A stretch of DNA of 64,000 nucleotides from Prostheceraeus crozeri. Lineage: Eukaryota > Platyhelminthes > Polycladida > Euryleptidae. How positions within the stretch are numbered: the stretch's first letter is position 1; each line of letters begins with the position of its first letter. The notes under the pieces are model-generated. The model did no database searches, was not told where the DNA came from, and worked only from the letters and a program-made list of their open reading frames with translations. Location: the NCBI GenBank assembly GCA_907163375.1, contig CAJQUW010005352.1, forward strand, positions 1 to 64,000, written 5' to 3'. This document shows positions 53,878-62,976 of this stretch, in pieces. A program made the translations under genes and the position numbers.

Positions 53878-55950
53878 CTGATTCCAAATCTGAAATCCGT
53901 TTTCCAATCCGATGCTTCGTTTTGAAGCTACAGCCCAAAACGTCCGAAATTCTAACTCTGTCGTTTTTCGCCAATGTCCCAAAATCTTAAATGGCGTCTC
54001 ACATCTAAACGAAGACAGATAGGAACAAGCAGATTCTTTCAGTGAATTTGTCTCACTCTTAGCTTTCAAACGAGCTATGGCACGACTAAATCCGTCCACT
54101 AGAAGTCAAAATCGAAGCGAGCTGTCCAGAGGGGGGGACGTCAGCGAAAATTTTTTTTTCTCCGATTGACTTGAAACTCACCATACGGATGCAGAATTTC
54201 ACGCTGAATCCGAATCTGGCCTCCGTTATCCCATCCGATGCTTCGTTTGGGCGCTACACACCAAAACGTCCCAAATTCTAACTCTGTCGTTTTTTCGAAA
54301 AATGTTGAAAATTTTTTGTCGCCGATTGACTTGAAACTCACCATACAGATAGAGAATTTCACGCTGATTCCAAATCTGAAATCCGTTTTCCAATCCGATG
54401 CTTCGTTTTGAAGCTACAGCCCAAAACGTCCCAAATTCTAACTCTGTCGTTTTTCGCCAATGTCCCAAAATCTTAAATGGCGTCTCACATCTAAACGAAG
54501 ACAGATAGGAACAAGCAGATTCTTTCAGTGAATTTTTCTCACTCTTAGCTTTCAAAAGAGCTATGGCACGACAAAATCCGTCCACTGGAAGCCAAAATAG
54601 AAGCAAGCTGTCCAGAGGGGGGGGACGTCAGCGAAAATTTTTTTTTCTCCGATGGCGTTCAAATTCACCATACCGATGCAGAATTTCACGCTGAATCCGA
54701 ATCTGGCCTCCATTTTCCCATCCGATGCTTCGTTTGGGCGCTACACACCAAAACGTCCCAAATTCTAACTCTGTCGTTTTTTCGAAAAATGTTGAAAATT
54801 TTTTCTCTCCGATTGACTTGAAACTCACCATACAGATAGAGAATTTCACGCTGATTCCAAATCTGAAATCCGTTTTCCAATCCGATGCTTCGTTTTGAAG
54901 CTACAGCCCAAAACGTCCCAAATTCTAACTCTGTCGTTTTTCGCCAATGTCCCAAAATCTTAAATGGCGTCTCACATCTAAACCAAGACAGATAGGAACA
55001 AGCCGATTCTTTCAGTGAATTTTTCTCACTCTTAGCTTTCAAACGAGCTATGGCACGACTAAATCCGTCCACTAGAAGTCAAAATCGAAGCGAGCTGTCC
55101 AGAGGGGGGGACGTCAGCGAAAATTTTTTTTTCTCCGATTGACTTGAAACTCACCATACGGATGCAGAATTTCACGCTGAATCCGAATCTGGCCTCCGTT
55201 TTCCCATCCGATGGTTCGTTTGGGCGCTACACACCAAAACGTCCCAAATTCTAACTCTGTCGTTTTTTCGAAAAATGTTGAAAATTTTTTCTCTCCGATT
55301 GACTTGAAACTCACCATACAGATAGAGAATTTCACGCTGATTCCAAATCTGAAATCCGTTTTCCAATCCGATGCTTCGTTTTGAAGCTACAGCCCAAAAC
55401 GTCCCAAATTCTAACTCTGTCGTTTTTCGCCAATGTCCCAAAATCTTAAATGGCGTCTCACATCTAAACGAAGACAGATAGGAACAAGCCGATTCTTTCA
55501 GTGAATTTTTCTCACTCTTAGCTTTCAAACGAGCTATGGCACGACTAAATCCGTCCACTAGAAGCCAAAATCGAAGCGAGCTGTCCAGAGGGGGGGGGAC
55601 GTCAGCGAAAATTTTTTTTTTCTCCCATGGCGTTCAAATTCACCATACCGATGCAGAATTTCACGCCGAATCCGAATCTGGCCTCCGTTTTCTCATCCGA
55701 CCACTCCTTCCACTCGAAACAGCCCATTTTACAACCCAACATTCAGCAGATTGCACGAAAAACATCACACACTATAGCCTCAAGACTAATCCTGGCGGTC
55801 GCCCAAGTCCACCACGACACTCTGTCGTTCCAGAGGGGGGGAGTCAGCGAACATTTCGTGAACGTGAACCAACCTGGCCGGCACACCACGACACTCTGCC
55901 GTTCCAGAGGGGGGGGGCGCCGGTCGAGTGTTTGTCACTTGCTTACTACT
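53878..55950 (-). repeat. right terminal inverted repeat of element B with 487-bp units
   Basis: About 3.6 tandem units of ~487 bp. The box CCAGAGGGGGGG with ACGTCAGCG recurs near 54124, 54611, 55099 and 55585, followed by the unique tip sequence. The left repeat has about two units fewer. Repetitive frames across it are by-products of the unit length and not genes. Confidence 0.9.
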
Positions 55951-55956
55951 GATCTA
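55951..55956 (+). repeat. right target-site duplication of Polinton B (gatcta)
   Basis: Exact copy of 31051-31056. Confidence 0.95.
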
Positions 55957-56422
55957 GTATTATCGTACGGGAATACTCATCAACATTTCTTCGGATATAC
56001 TGATGCGGATTTCGCTCAAAAGATAGATGACCAACTTTCGAATTCGGGGTGCGTTTTCATATTTGGAAATGCGACGGTCAGCTGGTCTAGTGGCAAGCAA
56101 GAAGCAATCACAACCTCGACAACTCGAGCAGAGTACGTTGTTTTGAGTCATGCAACAAAAGAAGTCTGAAAAGTGAGCCAGTATCATCCATGATGACAAT
56201 CAAGCGACTGTTGCAATTGCAAAGAATCCAGTTTTTCAGTCTAAAATAAAGCACATTGACATTTCCTATCATTTTGTCCGAAAGGCTGTTCATGATGGTC
56301 TCATTCAGATTTCTCATTGTGAAAGTTCAAATATGGTTGCAGATGTGATGACTAAACCATTGCCAAGTATGCATTTCCAAAGATTGCGAAATTTGCTGGG
56401 ACTTAAAGACTCGGTGGGAGAT
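55957..56422 (+). pseudogene. copia RNase H region and 3' internal end
   Basis: YTDADFA, SWSSGKQEAITTSTT and RAEYVVLSHATKE match the RNase H block of Ty1/copia elements. A degenerate remainder follows, up to the purine-rich tract CGGTGGGAGA that precedes the LTR. This is part of the broken copia copy whose reverse transcriptase end is at 28190-28620. Confidence 0.85.
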
Positions 56423-56568
56423 TGTTAAGAGTGCTTTTTTATCTTTATTGTTCACTATTATTCGACTGCAAGCAGCATTCACGCTCTGGTAGGCTGTACG
56501 ATGTACACAGTTCGAGATCACAAATAGATCATAACATCTATCGAACGGTCGTCTTTCTCTGCACTAAC
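56423..56568 (+). repeat. probable 3' LTR of the copia element
   Basis: It starts TGTTAAGAG directly after the polypurine tract. The end near ACTAACA is a guess, because no 5' LTR is in the window for comparison. Confidence 0.45.
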
Positions 56569-57702
56569 ACCCAAAACTCATATTCATTCTAGGTTTAATT
56601 CCGCTCAAACTGCGTGATAAAAGGGTGGCAATTTGAAGTCGATGTGGCCTAAATGGATCGTACCTATATCCTAGTCTTACTATTAATATCCTGTAGCCTA
56701 CTCATCCTAACCTAAAACTTGCTTTATTCTATAACTTTAAAAATTATAACTGTGAAAAGAATCTCATAGGCTAGCTAACTTACGAAAACCTTTAATCCAA
56801 AGACTTGATAAGTCAATTAAAATTGATTGAACATACGCTAGAAATTCATCATCAAACAAGAATATGCATGCATAAAAATCTGCGGTGAGGGTTGAGACCA
56901 ATGAAGACAGTTAATGATAATTTGACAAAGTAGACCTACCTACATATAGGTATTAATGCCTATGTTGGTACTTTTCTATTGATCTCACTGTACATCAATT
57001 TTCGTTTTGCTAAAATTGCTCGAGTAGTAACAACTTATGCCATTGGAAAGATCTAACAATTTCGAAAATGTGTTTACTATTATGATAGCTTTATCTCATT
57101 TGTAAATAGATTAAGTTGAATCGAAGCAAAAAAGTGAAAATTTGTAAAAATTTTCACAAAATCAACTGTTTTTTTTCAATAACGTTTTCTCTCAAACTAA
57201 GGCGCAAAATTTATAGAAATCACACCATCTTTTGCACCAAGCCCTCCATATTGATATTGTAATACATCATTCACCTTGAATAGTTCCTAAGTGGCTAGAA
57301 TCAGTTTATGCAAAATAACTGATTATTGTGATGATCACTAAATATGTTTGGGATTCAAACTATTATTTTAAAGACCGGTGAAGTGGAATTTTTAGCGCTA
57401 TGCAATAGCTCATGGAACGGACAATATTCCCGTAGCATTCAATTGGTCTGAAAGACAAATTATAACTTTATGGAATAACTGGAAGATTTTGACTGAAAAG
57501 GACCTACATGGAGGTTATTTTCACTTTCAACCATTTTTCGCCTAAACATTGATAATCCTGAAAATGTCTAGTGTTATAACATTGATGTGGACAAATTTAG
57601 AGCAACTATTTAGATTAAAGATTCAAAAATTTCATCAGAAACCATAATGCATAGAACTTGTTAGAGAATTATGACATGACATATAAGTGAATGAATGAAT
57701 GA
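56569..57702. other. anonymous AT-rich DNA
   Basis: No gene, terminal repeat or tandem repeat recognised. Confidence 0.5.
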
Positions 57703-57756
57703 GTGAGTAACGTGTGCTTGTGCGTCGGACGCTGGTGGCGATCTGCATTATGTAAT

Positions 57757-57819
57757 AGTTATTGCACTGGGAGCAACAGTCGAGCGCGTAGCGCGAGACT
57801 GGCTTCCAGTGCGATAACT
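57757..57819. repeat. nested inverted repeat (possible cruciform)
   Basis: AGTTATTGCACTGG pairs with CCAGTGCGATAACT (one mismatch) across 35 bases. Inside, AGTCGAGCGCG pairs with GCGCGAGACT. The GC-rich inner stem stands out from AT-rich surroundings. It may be the remnant of a small inverted-repeat element. Confidence 0.55.
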
Positions 57820-58751
57820 AACTTATCGGCACTGCTTTCTGTGCACGGTGTCACACAAATCTTCCCTTTTTCTTGTGTGAGCCATGTGTGAGCACATGTG
57901 CAGCACACGTGCAGCACGCTTCAGACCGCTCTGGCATTGAAACGCGGACTGGACATTTCACTCGTGTAGTTGACAGAGACACGGAGAGATTCAAGAGAAG
58001 ATGAGAAGTTAAATATGTAGTTAGAATTTCACTAAGTTGTCTCTTAGTGCTTTGCTTTTATTTTAGATGATCTCCACATGAGGACTAACCGTCAAACATA
58101 AAACGTTATTGATTGTTCGTTTAAATCACTTCGATTTTACTGTAATTTCTAAATGTGATTTTAGGGACGTTTTATGGAACTTGTTATGAGGAGCACGCGT
58201 CATACCGCTGTGGAATAGAAAGCCGGAGTAATTATTTCGCTGATATGAGTGACAGCGACATGTGGATAATTAATTGGGAGTTTGCAGTCCGAGAATTGAG
58301 AGAAGATGATTAGAATCAAATGCTTTTAGATTTTCATTGGTGTCTGTTTTCCTTGCTTTTATATTATCTCTACACTTCATGATTGATCGCTTTCATTCTT
58401 TTAATAACAACAGGGGCCTGCGCGGCATCAATTAATAGTCTGGAGTCTGAGAAATTTAAACATTGTGAAATGAAAGTGGTCAAAGAATTTGACAGAAGTG
58501 TGCATGTTCCATGTTTTTGTTCCATTTTATCGCTACATCAGAGCTGACCACTTTCTTTCCACAACATCGATAATTTCTTCCACTTCACCATGTGATCAAT
58601 TTCCTAGGAGCGATAAAGTCTCGCCCTTTTCCTTTGGTGTCAATTATCTATCTTCTCACTTGTTTGTGTGTAATTTTATATCAGTCCAAGAACTCTCTTT
58701 AAAAATCGCCCTCCAGAATTAAGCACATTATCTTGCATCTTACTGTGCAGT
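57820..58751. other. region ahead of the Crypton recombinase, no gene seen
   Basis: Short frames only. It could include the promoter and leader of the recombinase gene; no clear TATA box was identified. Confidence 0.45.
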
Positions 58752-59804
58752 ATGGAGCGTTTTACTTTTGTCGGCACTCAAGAAATTGAGTCGGTTATTC
58801 GGAGACAGAAGCCTGTAAATACTCGAAGGGCTAATACATTCGCAACCCACGTTTACGACGAGTGGGTTGCTGCCCGAAATTCGGCTTTCCCAAACGATCC
58901 CTTCCCTACTCTGCCTCAACTTCCTGACGTGCCCATAAAGAAGTTGAACAACGTTTTGAGCCATTTTGTGTTCGAAATCCGGAGACGCGACGGCAATGAC
59001 TATCCTCCAAATACCATTCATGGTATCATGTGTGGAATCATGAGATATTTACGTGATGACTGTATGAGACCAGACCTCAACTTCTTCGATAAAACTCATG
59101 ATCAATTTCATTATCTTCGTCAATCAATTGATTCTAGAATGTCACAATTAACAGAAATAGGAGTTGGACTTCACAAGATACAAGCTTCTCCGGTGGACCC
59201 TTGTGATGAAGAAAGATTATGGAACTCTGGCGCTTTCTCCACGACTTCGTCGGATGGATTAATTGCTGTTGTTTACTTTTACGTATGCAAAGTATACGGT
59301 CTTCGTTCTCGTGACGAGCATCGTCACTTGACGATAGAACAGTTCACCTTTGACGAGGACAATAGCGGGAAATTTGTAAAATTTGATGGGAAAACTTCAA
59401 AAACATTCTCTGGTGGTCTTGAGCATCGTCGTATTCAACATAAATCAATAAAGCATTACGACAACACGTCTACCCACTCCACCTACAAATTATTGAAAGT
59501 TTACATCGATTCCCTACGTCAATGTGACATTCGCAGTGGTCCATTCTATCGCTGGTCCTTGATGACCATTGGAAACAAGGTGAGATTTTCTTGTGTGCCG
59601 GTTGGTGCCAACACTATCTCCAGATTGTTGCCAAATGCGGCTAAGAAAGCAGGTCTTAAAGGAAATATCACCGGTCACTCAGGGAAAGTGACATGCGCCA
59701 CATCATTGTTTCGCGCCAACATTGATGAACAATTAATAATGGAAAGAACAGGTAATCGCAGCAGTGCTGTTAGAGCTTACAAGCGAACGTCATCAGCCCA
59801 ATAG
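58752..59804 (+). CDS. Crypton-type tyrosine recombinase
   Basis: 350 residues. The N-terminal arm (KPVNTRRANTFATHVYDEW, then NNVLSHFVFEIRRRDG) and the catalytic domain fit the Crypton/DUF3504 family. Likely catalytic positions are Arg in YGLRSRDEHRH, His in ITGHSGKVTCAT (HxxK rather than HxxR) and the Tyr in VRAYKR. The frame stops at TAG 59802-59804 but stays open in the same frame for another 46 codons to TAA at 59943-59945, ending with CTVCSDLF, a possible zinc pair. So either a nonsense change or read-through trims a short tail. It may be a transposon copy or a domesticated relative; no Crypton ends were defined. Confidence 0.8.
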   Translation: MERFTFVGTQEIESVIRRQKPVNTRRANTFATHVYDEWVAARNSAFPNDPFPTLPQLPDVPIKKLNNVLSHFVFEIRRRDGNDYPPNTIHGIMCGIMRYLRDDCMRPDLNFFDKTHDQFHYLRQSIDSRMSQLTEIGVGLHKIQASPVDPCDEERLWNSGAFSTTSSDGLIAVVYFYVCKVYGLRSRDEHRHLTIEQFTFDEDNSGKFVKFDGKTSKTFSGGLEHRRIQHKSIKHYDNTSTHSTYKLLKVYIDSLRQCDIRSGPFYRWSLMTIGNKVRFSCVPVGANTISRLLPNAAKKAGLKGNITGHSGKVTCATSLFRANIDEQLIMERTGNRSSAVRAYKRTSSAQ

Positions 59805-59945
59805 AGGGATATTAGTCAGATTCTTGATTACGAACCAAGAAGAAAAACTGCCAATCCGGCTGCTGCTTTCTCTGCCAGCAGACAAATAGATGTCAGTGAC
59901 ATGAATTTTGATTGCACTGTTTGTTCTGACCTCTTCGATACATAA

Positions 59946-60277
59946 TTTAGTGCATAGCGGTTTCTCTTCAGTTAGTTATTCTGCTGTTGCTAGTCGCTTC
60001 ATTTTCAGAAACAGCTTACTTTATGTGTAAAAATTTGCTTTATACTGCTTTCTCGATTATATGTGCTCTTCGTTGCTTTGCTTTCCTACTCAGTGCTTGA
60101 TATTCGTGATTTGCATTAATTAAAATTTTAGATATTTCCTCAGGTTTTTAGTATATTTCATTATACACTGGGAATGGGACAGTAATTTATTATTCATGGA
60201 GACTGGAACACAGCCTAGCACAATTCATCAGTTGCTTATCATTGAAACATCTGAAACAACTTTATCTCGACTATAGA
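59946..60277. other. spacer between Crypton gene and right Polinton
   Basis: No gene recognised. The last six bases (tataga) border the Polinton tip at 60278. Confidence 0.5.
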
Positions 60278-60960
60278 AGTAATGGGCAAAAGACCGTTCC
60301 AGGCCACCACAAAATTCAAAAAAATAGTATCTTTAAAAACGACATAAATTCATGAATTTGAACCCTTTTTCAGGTTATTAAGACTTAAATACATGAATTT
60401 AGTCCATTCAAAAAGTACCATTTTTTCAAAAAATGACATTTTTAAAAACGACATAAATTCATGAATTTGAACCTTTTTTCAGGTTATGAAGACCTAAATT
60501 CATAAATCGGCTAAAGCCAGAGGAGCTTCGCTCCGATTTGGGCGTTTTTAAAAATACCCAATTTTCAAATTTTTCAAAATCTCAAATTTGAGAATTACAA
60601 TCGGGCGAAGCCCTGGAACCTTCGGTTCGATTTTCACCCCCAAAATCATGACCGTTCCAGGACACCGAAAATCATAAAAGTTAAGAATCTCAAATTTGTG
60701 ATTATGATCATTTTCTTGCTCAAATCATGACCGTTCCAGGACACCGAAAAAATCATAAAAGTTAAGAATCTCAAAATTTGAGAATTACAATCGGGCGAAG
60801 CCCTAGAACCTTCGGTTCGATTTTCACCCCCAAAATCATGACCGTACAAGGACAGCGAAAATCATAAAAGTTGAGAATTTCAAATTCATGAATTTTATCC
60901 ATCTTTCAGGTTTTTAAAATATATCATGTGACTAATAATAATTCTTTAATAGGGGAAGAA
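60278..60960 (+). repeat. terminal inverted repeat of right outer Polinton
   Basis: Inverted counterpart of 1556-2154. It contains several copies of the palindrome AAATTCATGAATTT, repeated GACCGTTCCAGG boxes (near 60291, 60647, 60729), and double hairpins at 60508-60537, 60602-60629 and 60792-60819. Confidence 0.8.
60508..60537. repeat. double-hairpin insertion in the terminal repeat
   Basis: 30 bp made of GGC-taaa-GCC and GGAGC-ttc-GCTCC. It sits between CATAAAT and TTGGGCG, which are directly joined in the left copy (about 1919-1932). Confidence 0.8.
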
Positions 60961-61073
60961 ACAAAAGTGGAAGAAACAGCAAGAATATATCCTTCAATAT
61001 CATATGAACGTAGTTCTGCTACCCCCTCCCTTCTGTCTTCTAGGGGTCCCTTAAGAAATTTTTTTATTATAAA

Positions 61074-61559
61074 ATGAGCAACATAAATAAGTTTTTTAAA
61101 TTATATGGAACGCAAACTACGACAAATTTCGACCTAAAGAAAATCGCAAATGAATTAGGAATAAAGAATTTTCATGTTCTAATGAGAGACGAATTACAAT
61201 TCCTAAAAAATAAGCCAACAGGAACCTTCAGTTCCCGGAACAAAGTTCCATCAATAACTGTAAATTTCGTAACCAATCTCCATACGTCAGATGAAAAAGG
61301 CGCACATTGGTCAGCAGGTATGTCTAATAAAAATGGAGATAATTACTATTTTGACTCATACGGTCTTCCACCTACAAACGAAGTTAAAAAATTACTTGAA
61401 AATGGAACTTATAATACATTTCAAATTCAAAAACCGGGAACTACTTACTGTGGTCAATTATGTCTTTATGTTTTATTTAAATTACAAAAAGGAGTATCAT
61501 TTCTTGATATTATGTTAGAATTGAATAATAAAAAAAATAATAATAATAATGATAATTAA
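61074..61559 (+). CDS. adenain-like cysteine protease
   Basis: 161 residues. Catalytic His in GAHWSAG, an acidic residue in YYFDSYGLPP and Cys in TYCGQLCLYVLF. It is longer than the left copy by an 11-residue insert (TGTFSSRNKVP) encoded by a double hairpin, and by an Asn-rich tail. The insert lies between core strands and ahead of the catalytic His. It faces the integrase gene tail to tail, with only a few bases between stops. Confidence 0.88.
   Translation: MSNINKFFKLYGTQTTTNFDLKKIANELGIKNFHVLMRDELQFLKNKPTGTFSSRNKVPSITVNFVTNLHTSDEKGAHWSAGMSNKNGDNYYFDSYGLPPTNEVKKLLENGTYNTFQIQKPGTTYCGQLCLYVLFKLQKGVSFLDIMLELNNKKNNNNNDN
61218..61250. repeat. in-frame double-hairpin insertion in the protease gene
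   Basis: 33 bp containing GGAAC-cttca-GTTCC and GGAAC-aaa-GTTCC. The left copy lacks it exactly (near 571), and both copies read in frame around the site. A cca triplet lies on both sides. Confidence 0.8.
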
Positions 61560-61563
61560 AAAG

Positions 61564-62906
61564 CTAAAGCTCAGTTCGTTGTAATTCATTTTGATAAAAA
61601 CGGCCTCTGATATCCTCATTATCTAAATCTTTAATTTCATAAGTAAACGGATAACTTTGATTTATTTTAGAAATTTCAAATATCTCTTTCGTCCAGTATC
61701 CGACGAAGCCTTTTTCAAATTTATTCTTATATTTAAATATTCTAACTCTATCTCCAATTTTAAATTTCGGCTTAAGTTTCTGCAAATTCGGATTACTCTC
61801 ATTCAAATTATTATTCTCGAATATTTTTTTTCTTATCAAATCAGGGTCGACAGAAGCATTCTTTGGAGTTTCTTTAATACCAGAATGAACTTTATTATTG
61901 TACTCTTCTACAATTCCTGGTAATATCTTCAACCATTTCTGATTTCTTTGCTCAGTAAATTTCTTGAATAATTTATTTTTTAACGTCCGATTGAATCTTT
62001 CTATCACTACAGCTTTTCCAGCGTTTTCAGTTGAATAAACTGAGCCTTGGCGATGACTTTCGTCTGTTTCAAATAGTGGCTGAACGTTTCGGTTATAAAA
62101 TTCCGACCCTTTATCAACAAACAATTTTTTTGGCTTTCTCTTACTTTCTTTAAAGATTTCTTCAAACGCATATTTAACTGAAAGACCACTTTTATTTTTT
62201 AAAGGCTTTACCCAAGCGTATCGTGTATATAAATCTATAACGGTCAATGCGTATTTGTAGTCCCTTTCATTCGGCATATGAATAAGATCAGCACTCCAAA
62301 TATCATCTTTATTAAATACTTTTACTTTCAATAAATATTTAGGCCTTCTGTATTCTTTATGAATTTCAGACGCGTAGGTTCGAGCGTTGCTCTCAGACAG
62401 CTTTGCTGACGTTTCATTTAAACCCTGACCGAATAATATTTTAGCTTGTAAAGCTTTCTTAACAAACATTCTTTCAATTTTTTCTCTAAATGTAGGATTT
62501 TGAATACTATCTAATTCTTGAATCATCTTCTTATCAGCTGCATGTCGAGAACTTAGATCATGATTTCGATAAGCTAAATCATGCCTGTAAGCTGCGGCAT
62601 CTACTCTATTTATTGGTTCTTCACCTGGTTTCGGATTATTATTCTCATCTAGTCTTATATCTAATCGAGTTCCTGGACCAGTATATGACCAGGAAGATGT
62701 TTTTCTTTCGAATATTTACTCCAAATAAATCCAGGAAAGTTTTTTAATGTTTTTTGTATATCACCACCGAAGTGGTATGGAACTTTCTTCTTGTCACCTC
62801 CAATATGCTGACAATTTGAGTTTTTATTTTTGCTTAATAGATAATTCAATAAATCTAAATTAGAAATTTTTAATTTAGTTAAATTTTCGGAATTTGTAGA
62901 ATTCAT
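61564..62906 (-). CDS. PLA2-like motif joined to a DDE integrase (about one break upstream)
   Basis: From the ATG at 62526 the integrase has 320 residues, with Asp80 (IWSADLIHM), Asp138 (KLFVDKGSEF), Glu176 (VVIERFNRT) and an SH3-like end (FKIGDRVRIF). No chromodomain follows. The same frame is open upstream to at least 62685 and encodes YTGPGTRLD and AAYRHDLAY, matching the calcium loop (YxGPG) and HDxxY active site of parvovirus VP1 phospholipase A2. A further upstream stretch (62661-62906) carries a basic N-terminal region. In other Polintons a PLA2-like protein is usually separate, so this may be a fusion. The integrase would insert the element, and PLA2 would breach membranes at entry. 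Confidence 0.75.
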
Positions 62907-62955
62907 TTTAAAAGATAAAAAAAATTAAAAAGATAAAATAAATGTTTTACCTTAT

Positions 62956-62968
62956 GGACCAAAGGTCC
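62956..62968. repeat. single hairpin GGACC-aaa-GGTCC
   Basis: It is followed by TGAGGTTATTACC, much like the unit of the array at 63637-63794, just after the stop of the gene at 62977. It could act in transcript ending, or be a stray copy of the array unit. Confidence 0.7.
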
Positions 62969-62976
62969 TGAGGTTA

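Larger units (their letters stand above)
31057..55950. mobile_element. element B: nearly whole 24.9-kb Polinton
   Basis: The tips are identical, AGTAGTAAGCAAGTGACA read inward from each end, and the 6-bp duplication is perfect. Gene content includes protein-primed DNA polymerase, integrase, packaging ATPase, adenain-like protease, major capsid protein, basic core proteins and many small genes. At nearly 25 kb it is at the large end for Polintons. The duplications and reading frames are well kept, so the insertion is probably young. One clear break is visible: a LINE inserted into its TBP-like gene. It lies inside an older copia element. Confidence 0.95.
28186..56568 (+). mobile_element. Ty1/copia retrotransposon fragment, split by two insertions
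   Basis: The reverse-transcriptase end is visible at 28190-28620 (LGFYQFKSDYCIF, then YVDDLIIVA). The RNase H part is at 55957-56165 (YTDADFA, then TTRAEYV). A purine-rich tract at about 56411-56421 leads into a probable 3' LTR starting TGTTAAGAG at 56423. Between the two coding parts lie a hAT-like element (28702-31034) and Polinton B (31057-55950), each with its own target duplication. The 5' half (5' LTR, gag, integrase) was not found. It is a broken, old copy, older than either insertion. Confidence 0.85.

Noticed and set aside
53857-55558. Series of similar 73-128-codon frames in the right terminal repeat of element B
   Set aside because: They recur with the ~487-bp unit, differ in frame between neighbours and have the same sequence in non-coding arm copies. 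They show no sign of being translated.
2154-60278. Idea that the whole window is one giant element with long inverted ends carrying protease and integrase
   Set aside because: The terminal tips face inward, toward the middle of the window, so the outer elements extend away from it. The flanking 6-mers also differ.
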